The notes under the pieces are model-generated. The model was not told where the DNA came from. It worked only from the letters and a program-made list of their open reading frames with translations, and did not search any database. This document shows, piece after piece, positions 16,225 through 23,386 of a stretch of DNA of 36,163 nucleotides. The number at the start of each line of letters is the position of its first letter. Positions within the stretch are counted from its first letter, which is position 1. The stretch is taken from the NCBI GenBank assembly GCA_021733985.1, contig JAIPJT010000026.1, positions 1 through 36,163 of the forward strand, given 5' to 3'. The translations under genes and the position numbers were made by a program. The stretch is from Victivallales bacterium (GTDB taxonomy: Bacteria > Verrucomicrobiota > Lentisphaeria > Victivallales > GWF2-38-69).

Positions 16225-17181
16225 ATCAGTAAACACCGGAATAAAACTCAAAGCCGACACTGTAGAATCGGTTATATACATATTGACCCATATGCAATTT
16301 CACTTGATCTTCAGCGAAAAGCACTTGATACAGAGGGTTGTGAAACAATTTATATTGGGCGGTCGGAAAACATTGATTTTGAACGCCCTGAACTTGTAAA
16401 GGCAGTAAAGCATGCTGAAAAGTTTGATGAGCCATATATCATTGTTTACAGCCTTCAACAGCTTGCAGGTTCACTCGAAAATTTGAGTGATATTTGCAAA
16501 GTCTTAAAAAGGCTGGGGATATCTCTTGTAAGTGTTCAGGAAGGAGTAACAATACTCCCCTTCTCAAGTGTGGAAGAAACTCTTTCTGAAGACATCCTGC
16601 GGATCGGCTATGTACATATTGACAAAGGCGATACGAATCAGGGCTTGCAAAAAGAAATACTTCAGAAAGAAGGATGTATAAAAATTTATTATGGACGGTC
16701 TGATGATATTGATTTCGAAAGGCCTGAACTGGTTAAAGCAGTAAGGCATGCGGGAAAAAGCGATACAAACTGCCTGATAGTTTTTAATTTAATGAAACTT
16801 GCCGCCTCTCTTGAAAACTTAAGCGATATTTGCAAAGTCATGAAAATGCTTGGAATTTCCCTAAAAAGCATTGATGAAAATATTTTTATTAAGAAATTCT
16901 CAGGCTTTGAAAAAGTCCTGTCTCCAACTGGCAGCTTAAGGCTTTCAGAAGATTCCGTTGAAAAAAAGACCAAAGACACAAAAGGCTTTTTTCCTAAACT
17001 GAATAGAAAAAAAATGATAAAATTACTTATCTGTATAATTATAATTCTTTGTATTCTGAGCGGAATATACTATTGGCTCTTAACCAAATACGATGATGAA
17101 GAGATGGATGACACAGAATTCAATTCTTCATATAAAATCCCTAACGACTTAGATAAAATACCGGGTATAAATAATGGTTAA
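16225..17181 (+). CDS. membrane-anchored protein with two degenerate serine-resolvase domains
   Basis: The frame is open from 16204 to 17181. It encodes two tandem copies of a resolvase N-terminal-like fold. Copy 1 (16270-16560) reads CRIGYIHIDPYAISLDLQ, ERPELVKAVKHA, LAGSLENLSDICKVLKRLGI. Copy 2 (about 16600-16890) reads LRIGYVHIDKGDTNQGLQ, ERPELVKAVRHA, LAASLENLSDICKVMKMLGI. In true resolvases the first motif is YxRVS, with Ser as nucleophile; both copies have HID, and the Arg of LARSL is Gly or Ala. Both are therefore expected to be dead for strand cleavage. A linker, one membrane helix (about 266-285) and an acidic tail follow. No ATG, GTG or TTG occurs in frame before TTG 16483, which would cut off copy 1. 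GGGAG at 16211 lies 9 bases before ATC 16225, used here as a provisional start. The next gene overlaps it by 8 bases. Confidence 0.6.
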   Translation: MSKHRNKTQSRHCRIGYIHIDPYAISLDLQRKALDTEGCETIYIGRSENIDFERPELVKAVKHAEKFDEPYIIVYSLQQLAGSLENLSDICKVLKRLGISLVSVQEGVTILPFSSVEETLSEDILRIGYVHIDKGDTNQGLQKEILQKEGCIKIYYGRSDDIDFERPELVKAVRHAGKSDTNCLIVFNLMKLAASLENLSDICKVMKMLGISLKSIDENIFIKKFSGFEKVLSPTGSLRLSEDSVEKKTKDTKGFFPKLNRKKMIKLLICIIIILCILSGIYYWLLTKYDDEEMDDTEFNSSYKIPNDLDKIPGINNG

Positions 17182-18064
17182 AAAACAAAAAAATATTTTA
17201 ATGCTTATTTCCATCTGTTTGATACCGATACTCCTGTATTATGGAATTAACACTGTAACTTCTCTCAAGATTTTTCCTAAAAAGATAGAATGCGGGAAAA
17301 ATTATATTAATTTTGTGGAGAAATATGGAGTTCCTAAAGTATTAGTTTCATCAAGTATGGAGCTTACTGATGAAAATCTCAGCATAATACCCGGTAACCA
17401 TTCCTATGAAAATATCAATACTATACTTGGAGATAAAAGAAGTGTTGAACAGAAAAAATCTATTATTAACAACAGTGAAAACTTAAATAATAATCCCGGC
17501 CCCTTAGATAAAATATTCTCAGGTTATATGGATCATATATCTAAAATCAAAAAGAATATAGGGAATATAAACCCCGGGAATAATGATATAAACAACCAAC
17601 TGAGCAACGGAAATAACCAGACAGATACGAGTAAATATTATCGGGGAAATGTATATGAAGCTGTACTGCTGGCTTCTTTCAAACAAAAACTTTCCTACAG
17701 TATTGTAGTCTTGAAGGAAAAATATTATGAATGCAGCTTTCCTGACAAAAAGCAGTTCTACACGTATACTATAATAAATAACTCTTCAATTATTTATTTC
17801 CCTGACGGAATCAGTAAAGAAGATTTCAAAAAAATACTTAATTTCAAAAAAGGGAAAGATCTCTGGTGCAGCTTCTCAGACTGGCGGGCAAAAAGAAGCA
17901 AAACAACATATGAAAAATTTTACAGGCTTTACAGGTTCACTGTTCCCACATCAACTACCTGCATGCTAAAAGGCGGTAAATTTGTTCTGTACGGAAAAAA
18001 TTTACATAGAGAAAATGAGCTCCTTGAGATAGTCCGGAAATTAATCAACAAAAAAATGCTTTAA
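17174..18064 (+). CDS. membrane-anchored protein of unknown function, partner of pseudo-resolvase protein
   Basis: A 296-residue protein that I do not recognise. One hydrophobic segment (about 8-25) after a short basic start (MVKKQKN) suggests a signal anchor with the rest outside the cytoplasm. The middle (about 70-160) is rich in Asn, Gly and Ser and looks unstructured. The C-terminal 130 residues are folded-looking and strand-rich: YYRGNVYEAVLLASFKQ, YSIVVLKEKYYECSF, IYFPDGISKEDFKKIL, then basic KRSKTTYEKFYRLYRFTV. ATG 17174 overlaps the end of the upstream gene by 8 bases (ATGGTTAA), so the two are translationally coupled and probably act together. No transporter or enzyme motif is seen. 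Confidence 0.7.
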   Translation: MVKKQKNILMLISICLIPILLYYGINTVTSLKIFPKKIECGKNYINFVEKYGVPKVLVSSSMELTDENLSIIPGNHSYENINTILGDKRSVEQKKSIINNSENLNNNPGPLDKIFSGYMDHISKIKKNIGNINPGNNDINNQLSNGNNQTDTSKYYRGNVYEAVLLASFKQKLSYSIVVLKEKYYECSFPDKKQFYTYTIINNSSIIYFPDGISKEDFKKILNFKKGKDLWCSFSDWRAKRSKTTYEKFYRLYRFTVPTSTTCMLKGGKFVLYGKNLHRENELLEIVRKLINKKML

Positions 18065-18144
18065 TGAGATTCTACACGAAACTTCTACTCTTTCTTAGGC
18101 TTATATAGTCTTCCCGGTTGCCTCTGGTTCTATATATTATATAT

Positions 18145-18173
18145 TTGAAATTCCTTCAGTCAGTTTGTATAAT
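18145..18173 (+). promoter_or_regulatory. strong promoter of the nusA operon
   Basis: TTGAAA (18145-18150), exactly 17 bases, then TATAAT (18168-18173): five of six and six of six matches. Transcription would start near 18180, giving a leader of about 220 bases before nusA that holds the short frame at 18223 and the hairpin at 18298. Confidence 0.65.
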
Positions 18174-18222
18174 AACAATCTCGATTTCAAAATCAGATAA
18201 TTTATTAAAAAGGGGCTATATT

Positions 18223-18279
18223 TTGATTGTAAAGGCTGGTAACAATATTATATTACGAAGTTATAGCTTGATACTTTAA
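18223..18279 (+). CDS. possible 18-residue leader peptide of nusA
   Basis: TTG at 18223 opens 18 codons ending TAA at 18279, with AGGGG at 18211-18215 seven bases upstream, a good ribosome site that nothing else uses. The peptide begins (M)IVKAGNN and is rich in Ile, Leu and Ser. It ends 19 bases before the terminator-like hairpin at 18298, the layout of a translated attenuator. The codons show no strong run of a single amino acid, so the sensed signal is unknown. Confidence 0.3.
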   Translation: MIVKAGNNIILRSYSLIL

Positions 18280-18297
18280 AACGGCAGTACTCTTGTA

Positions 18298-18328
18298 GGT
18301 GGGCTTTTGTCCACTTATTTTTTTATAA
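18298..18328 (+). terminator. intrinsic terminator or attenuator in the nusA leader
   Basis: GTGGGC (18299-18304), loop TTTT, GTCCAC (18309-18314), with one G-T pair and a possible extra G-T pair outside. A T-rich tract TTATTTTTTT follows directly. It lies downstream of the nusA promoter and upstream of nusA, so it should attenuate nusA rather than only end the previous gene. Confidence 0.6.
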
Positions 18329-18401
18329 ATTAATATTACTGTCTCATTTAACATAAAATAAATAACTGAACAGATTAAATATAGGAGCAGAAGTTTGATA
18401 T

Positions 18402-19625
18402 ATGGCTGGTAACGAAATTTTAAGCCTGCTTGAATACCTTGAGCAGGAGCGCGGTATAGAACGCGATAAACTTGTCGAAGCTTTGGAAAAAGCTTTAATT
18501 TCTGCCGGAAGAAAAAGTTTAAATTACGGAATAGATATTGAAGTAAAGGTTAGTAAAAATACCGGTGAAATCAGGGCCTGGGTAGAACTTGAAGTAGTGA
18601 AAGAGAAACCCGACAATAAGCAGATAATTATTGAAGATGCAAAATTGATTAAACCGGATGTAAAACTCGGTGAAATAATAATTAAAAAAATTCCGCAGAA
18701 AGAGTTCGGAAGAATTGCCGCCCAAACTGCAAAACAAACAATGCTTCAGCAGCTGAAGAAGGCGGAAAAATCAAAAATATACGATGATTATAAAGATAGT
18801 ATAGGACAAATTATAAGCGGTAAAGTAAGGGGATTTGAAGACGGCAATATAATAGTTGACTTTCAAAGAGTTGAAGGCTTTCTTTCAGTGCGGGAAAAGA
18901 TTCCCGGCGATAAATTTATGATCGGCGATAGAATCAATGCACTTCTTAAAGAAATTAATACTGCAGGTACAGGTGCTAATCTGATTTTATCGAGAACAAG
19001 TAAAAAATTTATACGAAGGCTTTTCGAGAGGGAAATAGCTGAAATCTCAGATGGAATAGTAGAGATTAAAGGTGTTGCAAGGATTCCCGGTGCAAGAACT
19101 AAAATAGCCGTTTTGAGCCATGATCCCAAAGTAGATTCTATAGGAGCATGTATAGGTATCAGAGGAAGCAGAATCAGGAATATTACCTCAGAATTAAGCG
19201 GTGAAAGAATAGATATAGTTGAATATGACAACGATATATATAAATTTGTAAAAAATGCAATGCAGCCCGCTGTGCCGAAAGATATCGAGATAGATGAGGA
19301 GGAAAGTCTGGCTAAAGTTATTGTCGATAAAGATCAGATAAGGCTTGCAATAGGAAAAAACTGGCAGAATACAAAGCTCTGCAGTCAGCTCATAGGGATG
19401 AAAGTAAAAATTCTTACAGCTGAAGAAGACATGTCTTTTGCTGAAAAAATCAAAGAAACAATCAGCGGCCTGGCTGAAAAACTCGAAATAGAAGAGGTTA
19501 CAGCAGAAGAACTTGTTAATAATGGCATTCTGACTGTAGACGGTCTCACAGCAATGGGAAAAGATGACCTTGAAGCACTGAAAATCCCGGAGGAAGACAA
19601 AAAGAAACTTCTTAATAAAGTTTAA
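18402..19625 (+). CDS. nusA: transcription termination/antitermination factor NusA
   Basis: A 407-residue cytoplasmic factor that binds RNA polymerase and nascent RNA to control pausing, termination and antitermination. Domains in order: an N-terminal polymerase-binding domain (1-125, starting with a helix typical of NusA: LLEYLEQERGIERDKLVEAL), S1 (about 130-200), and KH1 with intact GIRGSR after the conserved DSIGACIGIRG. KH2 follows (about 290-345), where the usual GKKGQN loop is GKNWQN (Gly318, Trp321). The C-terminus holds only one short helical acidic-repeat/HhH-like segment (350-407); E. coli NusA is 495 residues with two. ATG 18402 follows AGGAG. infB follows by 35 bases. rimP, often directly upstream, is absent here. 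Confidence 0.96.
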   Translation: MAGNEILSLLEYLEQERGIERDKLVEALEKALISAGRKSLNYGIDIEVKVSKNTGEIRAWVELEVVKEKPDNKQIIIEDAKLIKPDVKLGEIIIKKIPQKEFGRIAAQTAKQTMLQQLKKAEKSKIYDDYKDSIGQIISGKVRGFEDGNIIVDFQRVEGFLSVREKIPGDKFMIGDRINALLKEINTAGTGANLILSRTSKKFIRRLFEREIAEISDGIVEIKGVARIPGARTKIAVLSHDPKVDSIGACIGIRGSRIRNITSELSGERIDIVEYDNDIYKFVKNAMQPAVPKDIEIDEEESLAKVIVDKDQIRLAIGKNWQNTKLCSQLIGMKVKILTAEEDMSFAEKIKETISGLAEKLEIEEVTAEELVNNGILTVDGLTAMGKDDLEALKIPEEDKKKLLNKV

Positions 19626-19660
19626 AAGAAATTAGCGTAAGGAAGAAACAGGAAGTAGAA

Positions 19661-21688
19661 ATGGCATCACACAAAAATAACGGAACAGGTAATAAAAAGA
19701 ATAAAAAAGATACTGAAAGAGTTCTGACTGTATCTGAAATTGCTCATAATTATGATTTAAAAGTCAGTGAAGTTCTGAACGAGCTGAAAGAACTTAAATT
19801 AAAAAAGAGGTCCGGGAGTGACATCATTGAAGATGAACATCTTGAAAAAGTGATCGAGCATTTCGAAAATATTTCACAGAAAGAAAGTCAGGACAATCAG
19901 AGTGCAGTAAAAAATGATACAGCGGAAATACACCTTAAATCTCCGATAATAGTCAAGCAGCTTGCTGAAGCCATAGGAAAAAAGCCGCCGGAAATTGTTA
20001 AAAAGCTTATGCAGAAAAACATATTGGCATCAATAAATCAGGCTATTGACCCAAAAACTGCTGACGAAATATGTAAAGATTTTGGACTTACACTGATTTT
20101 AGATAGAAGAGAAAAAAAACAGGTAAGAACAGAAGCTAAAGAAGAACAGGAAGAATTCCGTGAAAACCCTGAAGACTTACAGGATAGACCTCCCGTAGTA
20201 GCCTTTTTAGGGCATGTCGACCACGGTAAAACTTCAATACAGGATGCTATAAGGAAGACCAACGTAGTTAAAGGTGAATCCGGAGGTATCACACAGCATA
20301 CGGGAGCTTCCGTAATTAAACACGACGGCAAAGATATTGTTTTTATAGACACACCCGGGCATGAAGCTTTTACTCAAATGAGAGCAAGAGGGGCAAACGT
20401 TACAGATATAGTAGTACTTGTAGTTGCAGCTGATGATGGATTTATGCCCCAGACAGTCGAGGCTATGAACCATGCAAAGGCTGCAGGTGTACCAATTATA
20501 GTAGCTATAAATAAGGTGGACCTGCATTCCGCTGATCCAGAAAAGGTACTCCTTCACATGCAGCAGAATAATCTTATGAGTGAAGACTGGGGTGGAGAAA
20601 TAGGAACTGTAAGAGTCTCCGCAACAACTGGACAGGGGCTGGATGATTTGTTAGAACGTATCCTTCTCGAAGCTGAAATGCTTGAACTTAAAGCAAATCC
20701 TAAAAGAATGGCAGAATGTTTTGTTCTGGAAGCTGAAGTTAAATCCGGAATGGGCTCCACTGTTAATGCCATTGTAAAAAACGGAAGCATAAAATTGGGA
20801 GACCCTATTTTATGCGGGCAATACAGCGGTAAGGTTAAAGCACTGTTAGACCACCATGGAAAAAGAGTAAAAAAGATTGGTCCGAGTTATCCTGTAAAAG
20901 TTCTCGGTCTTTCCGGTGTTCCTGAAGCCGGAGCTAAATTTGTAGCGTGCAACAGCGAAAAAAAAGCTTCAGAAACAGCTCTGAAAAGAAAGGAAGAAAA
21001 ACGAACTGAAACATTATCCAGCAATCAGGCAACTTCTCTTGAAGATCTTTTTTCCACAATAGAGGCAAATAAAAAAGAAGAATTGAAACTTATCATTAAG
21101 ACTGATGTTCAGGGCACTGTTGAAGCAATAAAAGATTCATTGTCAAAACTGCCTTCTGAAAAAATAGAAGTTAATGTTATTCTCTCCGGTGTGGGTGCCA
21201 TTTCTGAAAGTGATGTCCTCCTTGCATCTGCCTCAAATGCAATAGTTGTCGGATTTCACGTAAAAATAAATTCAGGAGTAAATGCTGTAGCAAAGCGTGA
21301 AGGTGTTGAAATCAGGCTATACAGTATAATTTATGAACTGCTTGAGGATATTGAAGATGCATTAGTAGGAAGACTTGCTCCTGAAGAAAGAGAAAGAGAA
21401 GTCGGCAAAGCAGTTATACAAAAAATATTTCAAATGACAAAAGGTCCCAAAGTCTGTGGCTGCCGCGTTGAAAAGGGTGTTATAAAAGTTGGTTCAAAGG
21501 CCAGAGTTTATAGAGGAAATGAATTGATTTTTACCGGAACCCTGGAATCTCTTAAGCACTATCAGGATAACGTGAAACAGATTAAGGCCGGTCAGGAATG
21601 CGGTATAAAACTTAATAATTTCATGGATTTCAAGGAAGACGATGTTATTCAGGTTTATGACGTAGAGTTGAGAAAAGCTTCTCTCTAA
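19661..21688 (+). CDS. infB: translation initiation factor IF-2
   Basis: A 675-residue GTPase that brings initiator tRNA to the 30S subunit and promotes 50S joining. Two small IF2-N modules occupy the N-terminus (about 20-70, [22 protein letters not shown], and about 90-145, [20 protein letters not shown]). The G domain has G1 GHVDHGKT (184-191), G3 DTPGHE (from 230) and G4 NKVD. Domain II, domain III and the C-terminal initiator-tRNA-binding domain follow, with the conserved [13 protein letters not shown] stretch. It is shorter than most IF-2 (about 740-890 in many bacteria) because the variable N-terminal linker is brief. AGGAAG precedes ATG 19661. It is in one operon with nusA; rbfA follows only after a 294-base gap with structured sequence. 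Confidence 0.97.
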   Translation: MASHKNNGTGNKKNKKDTERVLTVSEIAHNYDLKVSEVLNELKELKLKKRSGSDIIEDEHLEKVIEHFENISQKESQDNQSAVKNDTAEIHLKSPIIVKQLAEAIGKKPPEIVKKLMQKNILASINQAIDPKTADEICKDFGLTLILDRREKKQVRTEAKEEQEEFRENPEDLQDRPPVVAFLGHVDHGKTSIQDAIRKTNVVKGESGGITQHTGASVIKHDGKDIVFIDTPGHEAFTQMRARGANVTDIVVLVVAADDGFMPQTVEAMNHAKAAGVPIIVAINKVDLHSADPEKVLLHMQQNNLMSEDWGGEIGTVRVSATTGQGLDDLLERILLEAEMLELKANPKRMAECFVLEAEVKSGMGSTVNAIVKNGSIKLGDPILCGQYSGKVKALLDHHGKRVKKIGPSYPVKVLGLSGVPEAGAKFVACNSEKKASETALKRKEEKRTETLSSNQATSLEDLFSTIEANKKEELKLIIKTDVQGTVEAIKDSLSKLPSEKIEVNVILSGVGAISESDVLLASASNAIVVGFHVKINSGVNAVAKREGVEIRLYSIIYELLEDIEDALVGRLAPEEREREVGKAVIQKIFQMTKGPKVCGCRVEKGVIKVGSKARVYRGNELIFTGTLESLKHYQDNVKQIKAGQECGIKLNNFMDFKEDDVIQVYDVELRKASL

Positions 21689-21698
21689 TAGAGTTGAT

Positions 21699-21726
21699 CT
21701 TCATTCAATGAAGGTTAATTTTATTT
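21699..21726 (+). terminator. weak terminator-like hairpin after infB
   Basis: CTTCATTCAATGAAG (21699-21713) folds as a 5-7-bp hairpin and is followed by a T-rich stretch (TTAATTTTATTT). It begins 10 bases after the infB stop. The stem is A+T-rich, so partial read-through into rbfA is likely. Confidence 0.4.
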
Positions 21727-21735
21727 GAAACAAAT

Positions 21736-21880
21736 TGGCGGGGCGCGATCTTACACCGTAATACTCGATAATAGTTAAGACTAAATATCTGCCTGCCCTG
21801 CGTAGTGCCTAAACGGTACGAAACAGGGTGAGCCATAGCTCCGGGGCAACGGCTTAGCACCCGTAAATACAGCGCGATTT
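21736..21880 (+). ncRNA. G+C-rich structured RNA candidate between infB and rbfA
   Basis: About 145 bases stand out as much richer in G and C than the rest of the window and contain no convincing reading frame. CCCTG (21796-21800) pairs with CAGGG (21824-21828), enclosing GTGCC (21805-21809) paired with GGTAC (21815-21819). Next, GGGTG-AGCC pairs with GGCT-TAG-CACCC (to about 21862). The two helices share the same GGG, so they exclude each other. GCGCGAT occurs at both edges. It matches no riboswitch, SRP, tmRNA, 6S or RNase P core I know. It could be a free RNA or the leader of rbfA. Strand is inferred from the flanking genes. Confidence 0.4.
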
Positions 21881-21982
21881 ATAAACGTGTTATATTTTTA
21901 TAATTAAATAATAAATTTACCCTGACATAATAATTGTTGTTTCAGGGGAGAGAATACAATAAATAAAAAAAAGGAGTCTGTT

Positions 21983-22339
21983 ATGAGAGGAAACTCAAGA
22001 ATGCCGCGCGTTAATGAACTCCTGAAAAGAGAAATTGCAGAGCAAATTGAAAAAAATATTGAGCTTGGCAACTGCCTTGTTTCAGTGACAGAAGTAGATG
22101 TAGCTCCGGGTTTGAGAAATGCAAAAGTCTTCATCAGCATTTTAGGACCAAAGGATTCATCTGAAAAACAAAAGATACTGAATAAAATAGAAAACCTTAG
22201 AGGACTTATTCAGGAGCAAATGTCAAAAAAAGTAATCTTAAAATACACTCCCGTACTGCATTTTAAACTGGACAATAGAGTTGAGACAGGAGATAGAGTT
22301 CTTTCAATTCTTCAGGAACTGGAAGAAGAGGAAAAATAG
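21983..22339 (+). CDS. rbfA: 30S ribosome-binding factor RbfA
   Basis: A 118-residue protein of normal family length (110-130). RbfA is a single KH-like domain that binds the 30S subunit near the 5' end of 16S rRNA during late maturation and cold adaptation. Seen here: the family start MRGNSRMPRVNELLKREIAEQI, the strand VSVTEVDVAPGLRNAKVFISILG (KH core) and the end YTPVLHFKLDNRVETGDRVLSILQELEEEE, all typical. AAGGAG at 21971-21976 fixes ATG 21983. It sits downstream of infB, as in many bacteria, and the nrnA start follows its stop by 10 bases. Confidence 0.95.
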   Translation: MRGNSRMPRVNELLKREIAEQIEKNIELGNCLVSVTEVDVAPGLRNAKVFISILGPKDSSEKQKILNKIENLRGLIQEQMSKKVILKYTPVLHFKLDNRVETGDRVLSILQELEEEEK

Positions 22340-22349
22340 ACCGGTATAT

Positions 22350-23351
22350 ATGAATAATTCAGAAGTAGCTGTCGACAAGCTTTCAGAAATTTTGAATTCA
22401 TCCTATAATTCTTTAATCCTTACACATGAGAAGCCGGATGGAGATGCCTATGGTTCAGTCTTTGCACTACTGAGTTTTTTAAATGATATAGACAGAGAGG
22501 CAACTGTTTTTCTCCCTGACGAGATACCTGAAAAGTACATAACTTTTATCCCTTCAAATGGTACTTTAATAAAACAGTTAAAAGAATTACAGCTAAACAG
22601 TTATGACAGAATTTACTGTTTAGACTCCAGTACAAAGGACAGGATTGGGATTCCTGACGAAATCAGAAAAATACTTCCTGAAGATAAGATAGTAAACATT
22701 GATCACCATTCAGACAACGACTTTTTCGGCAAAATAAACTATGTTGATTCTCAGGCCTGTGCAGTGGGTGAAATTCTTTATGATGTATTAAGCAAAATTG
22801 ATGATTATCAAATTACAACACGCACAGCAGAGTATATGCTTATGGCAATGTTAACCGATACAGGCGGGCTGAGATTCGATAATACAACTTCAAAAGTACT
22901 ATACAAAACTTCCCTGCTGATAAATATAGGAGCGGATTATCAGAAAATTATAAAAAGAGTTTTCTTTCAAAAAGCCTATGCCCTTCATATGCTTGAGTCA
23001 GACTTAGCACTGAATCATCTTAATTGGGAGTACAGAAACAAATTTGTTTATACCTATGTTTCAGATTCACTACTGAAAAAATATGATCTGACTATTAAGG
23101 ATATTGAAAATGTGATTGATTCGTACAGGGTAATCAAAGGCGTTCTGATTGCTGCCTTGATCACCAGAAGAGAAAATAAATTCAAAATATCATTAAGGTC
23201 AAATGACAGCAGGTTTCCTGTTGACGAAATAGCACATAGACTTGATGGAGGTGGTCATAAGCTTGCTGCAGGTTGCTCATTAAAAACAGATAAACTGGAA
23301 GAAGTCATAAAAAAATTAATCCCAATGGTTGGCGAACTTGTATCCGGTTAA
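22350..23351 (+). CDS. nrnA: DHH-family phosphoesterase, NrnA-type oligoribonuclease / pAp phosphatase
   Basis: A 333-residue cytoplasmic enzyme that degrades very short RNA (nanoRNA) and removes the 3' phosphate of pAp. The DHH domain carries motif I THEKPDGDAYGS (Asp30, Asp32), Asp in CLDSS, the DHH triad in NIDHHSDN (Asp118-His119-His120) and LTDTGGLRF. The C-terminal DHHA1 domain carries the substrate-binding GGGH (His303) in LDGGGHKLAAG. Start ATG 22350 was chosen because it gives the normal family N-terminus; the frame is open upstream into rbfA to a TTG at 22281, which would add 23 residues unlike the family. nrnA next to rbfA is common. The gene is convergent with dnaG, 35 bases away. 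Confidence 0.9.
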   Translation: MNNSEVAVDKLSEILNSSYNSLILTHEKPDGDAYGSVFALLSFLNDIDREATVFLPDEIPEKYITFIPSNGTLIKQLKELQLNSYDRIYCLDSSTKDRIGIPDEIRKILPEDKIVNIDHHSDNDFFGKINYVDSQACAVGEILYDVLSKIDDYQITTRTAEYMLMAMLTDTGGLRFDNTTSKVLYKTSLLINIGADYQKIIKRVFFQKAYALHMLESDLALNHLNWEYRNKFVYTYVSDSLLKKYDLTIKDIENVIDSYRVIKGVLIAALITRRENKFKISLRSNDSRFPVDEIAHRLDGGGHKLAAGCSLKTDKLEEVIKKLIPMVGELVSG

Positions 23352-23386
23352 TATTTATTTGTTTTCCAATGCCATTGAATTGTTTT

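Noticed and set aside
16193-16435. Open frames on both strands over the 5' part of the pseudo-resolvase gene
   Set aside because: Neither encodes anything recognisable, whereas the third frame encodes a clear copy of the downstream resolvase-like domain.
21736-21880. Known RNAs (SRP RNA, tmRNA, 6S, RNase P, common riboswitches) between infB and rbfA
   Set aside because: None of their conserved core sequences could be found, so only a generic structured-RNA call is made.
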